From NCBI RefSeq assembly GCF_001597745.1, contig NZ_LUHJ01000067.1, forward strand, positions 1 to 64,000: a DNA stretch of 64,000 nucleotides, read 5' to 3'. Position numbers and translations under genes: made by a program. Under the pieces are notes generated by a model. The model was not told where the DNA came from. It saw only the letters and a program-made list of their open reading frames with translations, and did not search any database. This DNA comes from Anabaena sp. 4-3. Its GTDB lineage: Bacteria; Cyanobacteriota; Cyanobacteriia; Cyanobacteriales; Nostocaceae. The stretch's first letter is position 1, and every line of letters begins with the position of its first letter. Of this stretch, positions 37,749 through 47,041 are shown piece by piece.

Positions 37749-37852
37749 TATATTTCTGCGTAGTTGCTATATTTGCTTCTAGTTTAGCTGAAACTGTTAG
37801 TAAAGGTTGCCAATTTGGCGCATTGTATTAAAAAATTCTCGAACCATTGTAG

Positions 37853-38040
37853 GAACTGGGGATGAGGGAGATGAGGAGGATGAGGGAGATGAGGGAGATG
37901 TAGCTTGCTTCTCTTACGAGACGCTACCGCGAACCCGCAGGGTGGGAGATGAGGGAGAAATTATTTCCCAGTCCCCAATACCCAGTCCCCAGTCCCCAGT
38001 CCCCAATGACTAATAACTAATGACTAATGACTAATGACTT
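37853..38040. repeat. Composite STRR block interrupted by a 44-bp insert
   Basis: GATGAGGGA repeats (37861-37900) resume at 37945 after the unrelated segment 37901-37944, which contains TCTCTTACGAGA. After that come CCCCAGT heptamers (about 37967-38004) and TAATGAC heptamers (38005-38038). Four kinds of tandem repeat therefore adjoin in under 190 bases. Confidence 0.9.
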
Positions 38041-39109
38041 TAATTAATGATTCACCCATAGCCCGACAACCTACGAGATTCATGCCTTCAGACATGATAT
38101 CGCCGGTGCGATCGCCTTGTTCTAAAACTTGTAACACGGCTTTTTCAATTTTGTCTGCGGCTTGGGGTTGATCTAAGGCGTAGCGTAACATCATCGCCGC
38201 ACTTAAAACTTGGGCTAGGGGGTTAGCTTTATCTTGTCCTGCAATATCTGGTGCAGAACCGTGGACTGGTTCAAACACTCCAGGGCCAGAAGCACCCAGA
38301 CTAGCAGAGGGTAACATCCCTATACTACCTGTGAGCATAGCGGCAGCATCAGAAAGGATATCACCAAATAAGTTCCCGGTGACGATAGTATCAAACTGTT
38401 TGGGAGCGCGTACTAACTGCATCGCCGCATTATCGACGTAAAGATGGGTGAGTTCAACATCTGGGTATTCTTGAGACAATTTGATCATGCGATCGCGCCA
38501 CAGTTGTGATACTTCTAATACATTGGCTTTATCGACTGAGCAAAGTTTCCCCCGACGTTTCCGTGCAGTTTCAAATGCTACCCGCCCAATCCGATCAATT
38601 TCGGTTTCTGTGTAAACCATTGTATTTACACCACGTTTCTCACCTGTCTCGGTAGTAAAAATCCCCTTGGGTTTACCGAAGTAAATTCCTCCGGTGAGTT
38701 CGCGCACCACCATAATATCTACGCCTTCCACTACTTCCTTTTTCAAGGTGGAAGCATCAATTAATTGTGGTAAAATCTGGGCTGGACGTAAGTTAGCAAA
38801 TAGTTCCAAACCTGCACGCAATCCTAATAAACCCGCTTCTGGACGTTGATGAGATGGTAGGGAATCCCATTTATAACCACCAATAGCGGCGAGTAAGACA
38901 GCATCACTGTTACGGCAAGTTTCTAGGGTAGCAGCTGGCAAAGGTTCACCTGTCGCGTCAATGGCTGCACCACCAATTAAGGCTTCTTGAAAATCGAACT
39001 GAATATCAAATTGCTTACCTACGACTTTTAGCACTTCTACCGCCACCGCCATAATTTCGGGGCCAATACCATCGCCAGGGAGTAGGGTTATACGGTAGTT
39101 CTGAGTCAT
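38024..39109 (-). CDS. leuB: 3-isopropylmalate dehydrogenase
   Basis: LeuB oxidises and decarboxylates 3-isopropylmalate in leucine synthesis using NAD+ and Mg. The 361 residues show [14 protein letters not shown] at the start, the family loop [31 protein letters not shown], the metal/substrate region [13 protein letters not shown] and the NAD site [18 protein letters not shown]. Length is normal. The 3' end lies inside an STRR array. It is separate from other leucine genes. Confidence 0.97.
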   Translation of the reverse strand: MTQNYRITLLPGDGIGPEIMAVAVEVLKVVGKQFDIQFDFQEALIGGAAIDATGEPLPAATLETCRNSDAVLLAAIGGYKWDSLPSHQRPEAGLLGLRAGLELFANLRPAQILPQLIDASTLKKEVVEGVDIMVVRELTGGIYFGKPKGIFTTETGEKRGVNTMVYTETEIDRIGRVAFETARKRRGKLCSVDKANVLEVSQLWRDRMIKLSQEYPDVELTHLYVDNAAMQLVRAPKQFDTIVTGNLFGDILSDAAAMLTGSIGMLPSASLGASGPGVFEPVHGSAPDIAGQDKANPLAQVLSAAMMLRYALDQPQAADKIEKAVLQVLEQGDRTGDIMSEGMNLVGCRAMGESLIKVISH

Positions 39110-39506
39110 AGTTAGTTTTTATGCGGTAAATGTTTGTAGATTAAATATCATACCTAGCAAGATGTACAATTTTAATTTTTAAACGCTCCAGGGGCGCGGA
39201 GGTAGGCTAGGTGCAACAGTTGAACTATGAGAGTCAAAAATTTCTTCTCTCATACTCTTACTCTCTGCGTCTCTGCGTCTCTGCGTGATATAAATTCATA
39301 CTGCCACTCAGCAACGCCCGAAAATTAGCTAAGAATAAATCTCAATATCTTGCCAAAGACCTAAATTACAAAACCTATCTTTAGAAAGAGGTGGGTTTAT
39401 ATACGGATTTACACCATTATGACAAGTACCAAAGAATAGACTGTGAGTCTTGTTTGGGTTTGATTCTTTTGTCTTGTCTGTAAATGTAAACCTAGAGAAA
39501 AATTTT
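39110..39506. other. Divergent spacer between leuB and the MscS gene
   Basis: The 397-base region holds a short TCTCTGCG tandem (about 39260-39288) and otherwise no recognisable element. Promoters for both genes should be here. Confidence 0.5.
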
Positions 39507-40367
39507 ATGGATTTAACTGCTTTTTGGCCAATTACTCTGACTCTTTTAACTCAATTTGTACTCAGGCTGCTGGGTGCGATCGCTATCTGGCTAATTGCTC
39601 AAAGATTGATTGATTTTGGTTTGAAATTACTGCGGCGAACTTTCCGCAACCAACAGGTTGAACCAACATTAATCAACTATTTAATGAATATCCTTTCTGT
39701 GACGCTGAGAATTATTTTGATTGTCGCAATTCTCGGCTTTTTTGGGGTTGAAACTACTTCTTTTGCTGCTTTGTTAGCTGCGCTTGGTATCGCCATCGGT
39801 GCAGCCTGGAGTGGTTTATTAGCTAATTTTGCTGCTGGTGCTTTTTTAATGATTTTTCGACCCTTTAAAACGGGTGATTTGATATCAGCCGCAGGTGTCA
39901 CCGGAAAAGTTGCAGAAATTGGACTGTTTACCACCACTATCAATACACTTGATAATGTGATGACGATTGTGGCTAATAACAAAATATTTTCTGACAATAT
40001 TGAGAATTTTTCCGCTAATGCTTACCGTCGGGTTGATTTGACGGCACAATTACATCATGATGTCAATCATAACGAAGCAATTAGACTTTTAAAGCAGCGA
40101 ATTAGCCAAATTCCCAATGTGTTGAATAATCCTGCACCTGATGTAGAAATTCTCAGCTTTAACCTAGCAGGGCCAGTATTAGCTGTGCGTCCCTATTGTC
40201 ATAATGAAAATTATTGGCAAGTTTATTTTGACACGAATAAAGTCATCCGCGAAACTTTTGGGGAGGCTGGTTATCCAATTCCAGAACAACGCTACGCATT
40301 TAGTAATATCCCTTCTGGAGATGGTAGTAAGCCTTTTATCCCCTCTGCATCTCTCAAAAGTTCGTAA
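39507..40367 (+). CDS. Small-conductance mechanosensitive channel (MscS family)
   Basis: The 286 residues have three membrane helices. The pore-lining third helix (AALLAALGIAIGAAWSGLLA with NFAAGAFLMI) is Gly/Ala-rich as in MscS. The cytoplasmic beta domain (FKTGDLISAAGVTGKVAEIGLFTTTINTLDN, split) is complete. It releases osmolytes during hypo-osmotic shock. ATG 39507 (MDLTAFWPITL) is preferred over a TTG at 39450. Confidence 0.92.
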   Translation: MDLTAFWPITLTLLTQFVLRLLGAIAIWLIAQRLIDFGLKLLRRTFRNQQVEPTLINYLMNILSVTLRIILIVAILGFFGVETTSFAALLAALGIAIGAAWSGLLANFAAGAFLMIFRPFKTGDLISAAGVTGKVAEIGLFTTTINTLDNVMTIVANNKIFSDNIENFSANAYRRVDLTAQLHHDVNHNEAIRLLKQRISQIPNVLNNPAPDVEILSFNLAGPVLAVRPYCHNENYWQVYFDTNKVIRETFGEAGYPIPEQRYAFSNIPSGDGSKPFIPSASLKSS

Positions 40368-40449
40368 AGCAGTCGGTATTTTCCAAATTAATTATGATAT
40401 GGGTTTAGACTTTTATCAATGATTAATTTGATGAGAAATATATCTATAC

Positions 40450-40480
40450 TGTAGGGGTTTTGCAATACTAAACCCCTACA
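40450..40480. terminator. Palindromic repeat downstream of the MscS gene
   Basis: TGTAGGGGTTT (40450-40460) and AAACCCCTACA (40470-40480) are a perfect 11-bp inverted repeat with nine bases between. It belongs to the GTAGGGGTTT palindrome family also at 2847 and 11769. It could end the MscS transcript, but no T tract follows. Confidence 0.6.
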
Positions 40481-40673
40481 AAACTGTTTTGACATGAATC
40501 ACATTTGGTGTTTCCTGTCAATGGTTAAGTCCTACTTTTCTCAAAATTAGTTGATAATACTTATTACTTAGGTCAATTTTGCTATATTCAGTTACATTTT
40601 CCGAAACGAGCCTGACGAAAGCTGTAGAGAGAGGTTACGTTAGAGTTTAAACAACAGCCGCACCTCAGCAGCT

Positions 40674-41624
40674 ATGGTAAAAGAATTAGCAATTCGCACT
40701 TGTGGCTTAACTAAGCAGTTTGAACGGCACGTAGCTGTTAATAATATTGACTTAGAAATTCAAGCAGGTGAAGTCTATGGACTTATAGGGCCGAATGGCG
40801 CAGGAAAAACGACTCTCATCAGGATGTTGGCAGCAGCTGAAGAACCAACTACTGGTGAGATTTATATTAATGGCGATCGCTTGCGTCGTGACAAGAGTAA
40901 CCCCACTCTCAAACGTCGTCTTGGCTACCTACCTGATGATTATCCTCTGTATGAAGATTTAACTGTCTGGGATTATTTAGATTATTTTGCCCGTCTTTAT
41001 CGTCTGCGTGAACCACGCCGCACTCAACGTTTATACGAAGTTTTAGAACTCATTCAACTGGTTAATAAACGTAACAGTCTAATTTCCACACTGTCGCGGG
41101 GAATGAAGCAGCGTTTAAGTTTAGCAAGGACTATCATCCATGAGCCAATTTTACTGCTATTAGATGAGCCTGTTTCTGGACTTGACCCCATCGCCAGGAT
41201 GCAGTTTCGGGAAATTATTAAGGCGTTGCAAGAAGCAGGGATGACAATTTTAATTTCTTCCCATGTTCTCAGCGACTTAGCAGAACTGTGTAGTTCTGTG
41301 GGCATTATGGAATTAGGTTTTTTGGTAGAAAGTGCTTCATTACAACAACTTTATCAACGGCTATCTCGTCAACAAATACTGTTAACAACCTTGGGTGATT
41401 TAGATGCACTTTTAACTGAGGTTAAACATCATCCTTGTGTAGAGGAGTGGGAGAAAATCCCAGGAACAAATAGCTTGCGGGTGAATTTTTCGGGGACACA
41501 GGAAGACTCTGCGGAATTATTGCGCTCTTTAGTTACATCAGGCATCCCTCTTACTGATTTTCATTCCACACAAGAAGATTTAGAAAGCATTTTCTTGAAA
41601 CTAGGACACAAACAAGCATCTTAA
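40674..41624 (+). CDS. ABC-2 type exporter ATP-binding protein
   Basis: The 316-residue ATPase carries Walker A GPNGAGKTT, signature LSRGMKQRLS (a normal variant of LSGGQ in ABC-2 exporters), Walker B ILLLLDEPVSGLDP and the switch His in LISSHVLSD. A C-terminal accessory region of about 90 residues follows. It starts a cluster with two large membrane proteins (41648 and 43844). This is the exporter class used for lipids, polysaccharide or drugs; the substrate is unknown. Confidence 0.93.
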   Translation: MVKELAIRTCGLTKQFERHVAVNNIDLEIQAGEVYGLIGPNGAGKTTLIRMLAAAEEPTTGEIYINGDRLRRDKSNPTLKRRLGYLPDDYPLYEDLTVWDYLDYFARLYRLREPRRTQRLYEVLELIQLVNKRNSLISTLSRGMKQRLSLARTIIHEPILLLLDEPVSGLDPIARMQFREIIKALQEAGMTILISSHVLSDLAELCSSVGIMELGFLVESASLQQLYQRLSRQQILLTTLGDLDALLTEVKHHPCVEEWEKIPGTNSLRVNFSGTQEDSAELLRSLVTSGIPLTDFHSTQEDLESIFLKLGHKQAS

Positions 41625-41647
41625 TTATTTAATTGGAGATTCTCCCG

Positions 41648-43558
41648 ATGATGCAGAATTTAATCGACAAAATAGGCGAGTGGAATCCACAATTATTTAG
41701 AGAACTTAAAGGTCGCCTGAAGGTTTTTAATATCATCATTGCTGTTGGCTTATCACTGATTGCTCAACTGGGAATTTTCCTCTATCAATTGGGTGATTAT
41801 CCAGGGGAAAAATATCCCATGTCGGGAACATACTGTAATTTGAGTACAGGTTATAAACAACGCCTTAACTCACTTTACCAACTAATTGAGCAAGTTCAGC
41901 AAAAAATTAACAGATATAGTGGTCAGCCAAACATTGAACCCGCGAAAATTCAGGCACTCAACACACAACTAACTAATTTAAAAGATGAGCAAGTTAATCT
42001 CAATAAGCTACTATATGATAAATTCTGCCCTACTGACCAAATAAATATACAATTGTGGTGGCAAGACCATTGGGAATATATATTTCTCAGTCTTAGCGTC
42101 ATGTTTGTTTTTATCTTGTTAGTCGCTGGGACTTATTTACTCATCAATAATTTAGCCCAAGAAGAACGGCGTGGTACTCTCAATTTTTTACGCTTAACTC
42201 CTCAATCAGAGGTGAGTATTCTAACTGGCAAAATGTTAGGCGTACCAATTGTTATTTATCTCCTAGTTTTAACAGCCTTACCTTTACATTTGTGGGCGGG
42301 AATTTCTGCCAAAATCGCCTTGAGTCACATTCTCAGTTTTGATATAGTTCTCATCGCTAGCTGTGTTTTCTTCTACAGCTATGCGCTGCTATTTGGTTTA
42401 AACAGTCGTTGGTTTAGTGGATTTCAACCTTGGTTAGCTAGTGGTGTAGTGTTATTGTTTTTGTTCACCACTATGAACTTAGCATCATATAGCCCCTATA
42501 TTCAGAATACAGCTACATGGTTGAGACTGTTAAGCCCCTTTGATATGATGGGTTATCTATTTGGTAACTTATTCCGTCACTACGATAAAACATCCCTTAA
42601 CGAATTACAATTTTTCTATTTACCAATCGGTAAAAATCTTGTTGGTTTAGTCGGCTTACATCTAATTAATTATGGTGTCGGCATTTACTGGGCTTGGCAA
42701 GCACTAGAGCGTCGGTTTCGTAATCCCAATACGGCTATTATTAGTAAAGGTCAAAGTTACTGGTTTGTAGCTTGTTGTCAATTAGGATTTTGGGGATTTA
42801 CTCTTCAATATTACCAAAATCATTGTCCCTACAATTATAATAGTCAACCCCCAAGTTGCTATTATGATTTAAACTATCAAATCGGGCAGAATTTACCGTT
42901 TTTGATTATGTTTAACTTGGCGTTGTTATTTAGTTTACTGCTAATTATAACGCCCCAACGTCAACAAGTGCAAGATTGGTCACGGTATAGTTATCACCCA
43001 GAAGCTAGCAACAGAAGTTTTTGGAATAGTTCCTGGTTTAAGGATGTTGTTTGGGGTGAAAAAAGTCCGGCTTTGATAGCAATGGCTATTAACCTGTTAA
43101 TCATAGTTACACCTTTGATAGTATGGATTATTCTTGCACCTGTCTTAAATGTAAAACAGAGCCACACTATTAACTGGGTGAATGATATTGGCAGAATGAA
43201 AGCGATTTTAGCTGTAGCCGTATTTATTAGCATGATGATGATTTACACTACCATTGCTCAAATGATGCTGATGATGAAAACCTCCAGACGTAGTATTTGG
43301 GCAATTGGGACTATAGGCGCAGTCATGTTTTTACCACCCGCAATTTTAAGCTTTTTAAGCATTTCTCCGCTTGAATATCCCGCAGTTTGGTTATTTTCTA
43401 CTTTTCCTTGGGTGGGGTTAAAAGATGCTGCAACCATCACAGTTTTTATGTCACTCTTATTTGAGGTAACTGTCTTAGCATTGTTGAATTTTCAACTCAA
43501 CAAGCAGATAAAATTAGCTGGAGAGTCTGCAACCAAAGCATTACTAACCGCACGTTAA
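41648..43558 (+). CDS. ABC-2 exporter membrane protein, long paralogue
   Basis: The 636-residue protein has about 12 membrane helices. It begins GEWNPQLFRELKGRLKVFN, a motif shared with the downstream paralogue (GDYNPQLFREIKGRL). Between helices 1 and 2 an extracytoplasmic hydrophilic loop of about 100 residues is helical (LNSLYQLIEQVQQKINRY). EERRGTLNFLRLTPQS is the cytoplasmic coupling segment of ABC-2 permeases. ATG 41648 follows GGAG at a good distance. It is 23 bases after the ATPase gene, so one operon is likely. Confidence 0.88.
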   Translation: MMQNLIDKIGEWNPQLFRELKGRLKVFNIIIAVGLSLIAQLGIFLYQLGDYPGEKYPMSGTYCNLSTGYKQRLNSLYQLIEQVQQKINRYSGQPNIEPAKIQALNTQLTNLKDEQVNLNKLLYDKFCPTDQINIQLWWQDHWEYIFLSLSVMFVFILLVAGTYLLINNLAQEERRGTLNFLRLTPQSEVSILTGKMLGVPIVIYLLVLTALPLHLWAGISAKIALSHILSFDIVLIASCVFFYSYALLFGLNSRWFSGFQPWLASGVVLLFLFTTMNLASYSPYIQNTATWLRLLSPFDMMGYLFGNLFRHYDKTSLNELQFFYLPIGKNLVGLVGLHLINYGVGIYWAWQALERRFRNPNTAIISKGQSYWFVACCQLGFWGFTLQYYQNHCPYNYNSQPPSCYYDLNYQIGQNLPFLIMFNLALLFSLLLIITPQRQQVQDWSRYSYHPEASNRSFWNSSWFKDVVWGEKSPALIAMAINLLIIVTPLIVWIILAPVLNVKQSHTINWVNDIGRMKAILAVAVFISMMMIYTTIAQMMLMMKTSRRSIWAIGTIGAVMFLPPAILSFLSISPLEYPAVWLFSTFPWVGLKDAATITVFMSLLFEVTVLALLNFQLNKQIKLAGESATKALLTAR

Positions 43559-43563
43559 TTATA

Positions 43564-43818
43564 TTGTTTGTAGTGAGCGGCTCTAGCCCTCTGTTGGCAA
43601 CAATACGGGAAGAAAAACAGGACTAAAGTCCTTACTACGAACTTAATTATCTTGTTTGTAGTGAGCGGCTCTAGCCCTCTCTTGCTAAAGATATGAGAAA
43701 AAACAGGACTAAAGTCCTTACTACGAACTTAATTATCTTGTTTGTAGTGAGCGGCTCTAGCCCTCTGTTGGCAAATACATAAGAAAAAAACAGGACTAAA
43801 GTCCTTACTACGAACTTA
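43564..43818. repeat. Three tandem 87-bp palindromic repeats
   Basis: Three near-identical units start at 43564, 43652 and 43738. Each begins TTGTTTGTAGTGAGCGGCTC and ends GGACTAAAGTCCTTACTACG, followed by AAC, so the ends are inverted copies of each other (GTTTGTAGT/ACTACGAAC). The middle part varies by a few bases only. They sit exactly between the two paralogous exporter genes. Confidence 0.95.
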
Positions 43819-43843
43819 AGCAATTACCAAACGAGTTTTAACT

Positions 43844-45517
43844 ATGCACACGAACTGGATAAGTCAACTCGGAGACTATAACCCCCAACTATTCAGGGAA
43901 ATTAAAGGACGCTTACATAAACGCAATGTACTATTAGCAGTTACTACATCATTACTCACTCAGTTGGGAGTCTTTCTTTATTTTCAAAGTCTCTTACCCA
44001 ATAGTGACAGTATCACGTATACCAATTACCATAAATACTGTACAGGTCAATATTTAGATATTTCACGAGAATGTCTTTTCGATGGTTTTGGTAATGTAAT
44101 GATTAACTGGCCGTTATGGTTTCAAGATATATTTACCGGACTGAGTATTATTGGATTTTTCTCAATTCTAGTGGCGGGTACTTATCTCCTCATCAATGAT
44201 TTAGCTACGGAAGAAAGACGTGATACTTTAAATTTTATCCGGTTGAGTCCCCAGCCACCCCAAAGTATTCTCTTCGGGAAAATGCTGGGAGTACCTATAC
44301 TGATATATTTGGGTGTATTTCTAGCAATTCCTCTTCATTTGTGGTTAGGTTTAAATGCAAACCTTTCTCTAATCTCGATTTTCGGCTTCTATATAATTGT
44401 CATTACTGCTAGCCTGTTTTACTTCAGTGGTGCGCTATTATTTGGCTTAATTGGTTCTTGGTTAGGTGGGTTTCAAGCTTGGTTGGGGAGTGGTGCAGTT
44501 TTAGGTTTTCTCCTATTCACTCAGCAATCATTGAAAGATGAAATCTCATTTAATTACCCATTTGTAATTTTAAAGCTGATTAATCCCTATTATTTTATTC
44601 CTCAATCTAGGGGGTTAACGTTAGATAATTTTAATTGGTTTGTTCTACCATTAGGAAATAATTGGTTAACCATCATTGGTTTTGCTGTAGTAATTCACTT
44701 GTTGGGGGCTTATTTTATCTGGGAATCATTGCAACGTTGTTTCCGCGATCGCAATGCTACTATGTTAAGTAAGCAGCAGAGTTATTTACTGACTATCGCG
44801 TTTACAATTATCACTATCGGCTGTGCTAATTGGTCAAAAGTCGTCTTTGGTATTGGTAATATAGCTTCTGCCATGACAGAAAACATGGCTTGTCTCATGT
44901 TTCTGAATTTGTGGTTATTCTTGTATTTAATTGCGGCTTTGACTCCCCATCGTCATACTTTACAAGACTGGGCGCGTTATCGTCATCTGGCTTCATCGCC
45001 GACAGGAAAGCGTCAGTTAATGCAAGATTTAATTTGGGGTGAAAAAAGTCCGGCTGTAGTGGCGATCGCTCTGAATGTTATCATCTCTATTACAGGTTTG
45101 AGTTTATTTACTCTTGTCTCTACTACCGACATATATACCAAATTCAACATCTTCATATCCTTAATTTTTGCTGGTAGTCTCGCTGTTATCTATGCAGTTT
45201 TAGCGCAGCTACTTTTAATGATGAAAAATGGACAAAGGCTATTTTGGACTAATGGTATTTTGGGTGCTGTGATTATTTTGCCAGTCGTTGCTTTAGCTAT
45301 GTTGTTTTCCTATCCCGGAAACCAAACTTTTTTATGGCTATTTTCTATTGCTGCACCTCTTATAGTTTTGTATCCATCAAGCGGTGCATCAGCAATGACG
45401 GCTTTTTTGGCTATTATGGGACACGTGGGGATTTTGGGTTTATTTTTGTTCCAAATGACTCGCCAGTTAAGGAGGTTGGGAGAGTCGGGTACGCGGGTTT
45501 TATTGGAAAGAAATTAA
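43844..45517 (+). CDS. ABC-2 exporter membrane protein, short paralogue
   Basis: The 557-residue protein is a paralogue of the gene just upstream. Shared blocks include NPQLFREIKGRL, EERRDTLNFIRLSPQPPQS, GKMLGVPILIYLG, the WGEKSPAVVAIALN segment and the LGESGTRVLL tail. It lacks the 60-80-residue helical loop present in the long copy after the first membrane helix. It probably forms the second half of a heteromeric exporter with the ATPase at 40674. No strong ribosome-binding site is seen before ATG 43844. Confidence 0.88.
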   Translation: MHTNWISQLGDYNPQLFREIKGRLHKRNVLLAVTTSLLTQLGVFLYFQSLLPNSDSITYTNYHKYCTGQYLDISRECLFDGFGNVMINWPLWFQDIFTGLSIIGFFSILVAGTYLLINDLATEERRDTLNFIRLSPQPPQSILFGKMLGVPILIYLGVFLAIPLHLWLGLNANLSLISIFGFYIIVITASLFYFSGALLFGLIGSWLGGFQAWLGSGAVLGFLLFTQQSLKDEISFNYPFVILKLINPYYFIPQSRGLTLDNFNWFVLPLGNNWLTIIGFAVVIHLLGAYFIWESLQRCFRDRNATMLSKQQSYLLTIAFTIITIGCANWSKVVFGIGNIASAMTENMACLMFLNLWLFLYLIAALTPHRHTLQDWARYRHLASSPTGKRQLMQDLIWGEKSPAVVAIALNVIISITGLSLFTLVSTTDIYTKFNIFISLIFAGSLAVIYAVLAQLLLMMKNGQRLFWTNGILGAVIILPVVALAMLFSYPGNQTFLWLFSIAAPLIVLYPSSGASAMTAFLAIMGHVGILGLFLFQMTRQLRRLGESGTRVLLERN

Positions 45518-45518
45518 A

Positions 45519-45560
45519 CGCGGAGGGGCGCGGAGGTTCACGCGGAGGTACGCGGAGTGG
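45519..45560. repeat. Short CGCGGAGG tandem repeat
   Basis: CGCGGAGGGGCGCGGAGG, TTCACGCGGAGG and TACGCGGAG are degenerate copies of one unit directly after the exporter stop codon. Confidence 0.65.
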
Positions 45561-45636
45561 TAAGATTTGGGGTGAAGTGTGAGGGTAGTTTGTAATTATT
45601 CGTGTTTGTTTTAATTACGAATTACTATTTAATGTA

Positions 45637-46395
45637 ATGTCACAACATAACTCAGTTGCGATTCAATTCTGTGATGTTAGTTTTAGCCGCAACCATCGTC
45701 CTTTGGTGTCGCGGTTAAATTTTGCTATTCATCGTGGGGAAGCTTTAGTATTATTGGGGCGTAGTGGTAGCGGTAAAACTACTACTATGAAGTTAATTAA
45801 TCGTTTGTTCATACCCACTCAAGGTGAGGTATTATTTGATGGTGTGCCGACAACTCAGTGGGATGAGATTAAGCTGCGGCGAAAGATTGGTTATGTGATT
45901 CAAGAAACTGGTTTGTTTCCTCATTTCACTGTAGAAAGAAATGTGGGTTTAGTTCCTAGTTTAGAAGGTTGGCAACCTAAACAAATTAAAACACGGGTTT
46001 ATGAATTATTACATTTGGTGGGTTTAGAACCTGCACAATTCGCTAAACGTTATCCTCATGAGTTATCGGGGGGACAAAGACAGAGGGTTGGTGTTGCTAG
46101 GGCTTTAGCGGCAGATCCGCCTGTATTATTAATGGATGAACCCTTTGGCGCACTTGACCCCATCACACGCTTAGAATTACAGCAAGAGTTTAGACGGTTA
46201 CAGCAGGAATTAGGTAAGACTGTGGTTTTTGTCACCCATGATATTCAAGAAGCTTTTGTTTTGGCATCGAGAATTGGTTTAATGTATGGCGGAGAATTGG
46301 TAGTATTAGGAACAAAGGATGAATTTATGCGATCGCAGCATCCCGAAAGTTTAGCTTTTCTGCAATGTCTGCGTTCACTGCAAGACAATTTATGA
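45637..46395 (+). CDS. Osmoprotectant ABC transporter ATP-binding protein
   Basis: The 252-residue ATPase of the ProV/OpuCA/OpuBA type has Walker A GRSGSGKTTTMK, signature LSGGQRQRVG, Walker B VLLMDEPFGALDP and the switch His in FVTHD. It lacks the C-terminal CBS pair found in longer OpuCA/ProV proteins, so ionic-strength sensing by CBS is absent. The partner permease start overlaps its stop (ATGA) and the binding protein follows, giving a complete three-gene importer. Confidence 0.93.
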   Translation: MSQHNSVAIQFCDVSFSRNHRPLVSRLNFAIHRGEALVLLGRSGSGKTTTMKLINRLFIPTQGEVLFDGVPTTQWDEIKLRRKIGYVIQETGLFPHFTVERNVGLVPSLEGWQPKQIKTRVYELLHLVGLEPAQFAKRYPHELSGGQRQRVGVARALAADPPVLLMDEPFGALDPITRLELQQEFRRLQQELGKTVVFVTHDIQEAFVLASRIGLMYGGELVVLGTKDEFMRSQHPESLAFLQCLRSLQDNL

Positions 46396-47024
46396 AAGAT
46401 TTCTTTTTGATTAAGTACGCACCGGAAATTTTACGACACACCCTAGAACATTTATTTTTGGTGGGTGTTGCTATTAGCATTGCTATAATTATCGGCATTC
46501 CTTTAGGAATTTTAATCACCCGTCAAACTCAACTACGTCAGCCTATTTTGGGTGTGGCTAATGTTCTGCAAACAATCCCCAGTTTAGCATTATTTGGTTT
46601 ATTAATTCCTGTCCCGGTTATTGGTGGAATTGGTGTTGTTCCGGCTATTGTCGCCTTAACTTTATATTCGCTGCTGCCAATCATTCGGAATACTTATACA
46701 GGTATTACAGGGGTAGATGCTGCCATTCGGGAAGCTGGGCGAGGGATGGGGATGACAGATAGACAATTATTATTACAGGTAGAGATTCCCTTAGCAATGG
46801 GGGTGATTTTGGCAGGGGTAAGAGTGGCGACAGTTATCGCTATTGGTATTGCGACTATTGCAGCAGCAATTGGTGCAGGGGGTTTAGGCGTGTTTATTTT
46901 TCGGGGAATTGCAGTTGTCAATAATCAATTAATTTTAGCTGGTGCAGTTCCGGCGGCGGTGATAGCATTACTAGCTGATTTATTAATTGGATGGTTGGAG
47001 AAGAAACTCAAGGTTAAAAGTTAA
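46392..47024 (+). CDS. Osmoprotectant ABC transporter permease
   Basis: The 210-residue protein has five or six membrane helices and the coupling motif EAGRGMGMTDRQLLLQVEIP. ATG 46392 is chosen because it overlaps the upstream stop as ATGA; ATG 46365 is an alternative that would overlap by 31 bases. Together with the ATPase and the binding protein it imports betaine, choline or a related osmolyte (inference from family). Confidence 0.92.
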   Translation: MKDFFLIKYAPEILRHTLEHLFLVGVAISIAIIIGIPLGILITRQTQLRQPILGVANVLQTIPSLALFGLLIPVPVIGGIGVVPAIVALTLYSLLPIIRNTYTGITGVDAAIREAGRGMGMTDRQLLLQVEIPLAMGVILAGVRVATVIAIGIATIAAAIGAGGLGVFIFRGIAVVNNQLILAGAVPAAVIALLADLLIGWLEKKLKVKS

Positions 47025-47041
47025 TAGTTGGGTGTAGGGTT

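Noticed and set aside
37807-38013. 68-codon plus-strand frame rich in Gly, Asp and Glu
   Set aside because: It is made entirely of translated tandem repeats (GATGAGGGA) and reads against real features nearby.
43564-43818. CRISPR-like array of three direct repeats
   Set aside because: The whole 87-bp unit is conserved, including what would be spacers, and the ends are palindromic; no cas genes occur.
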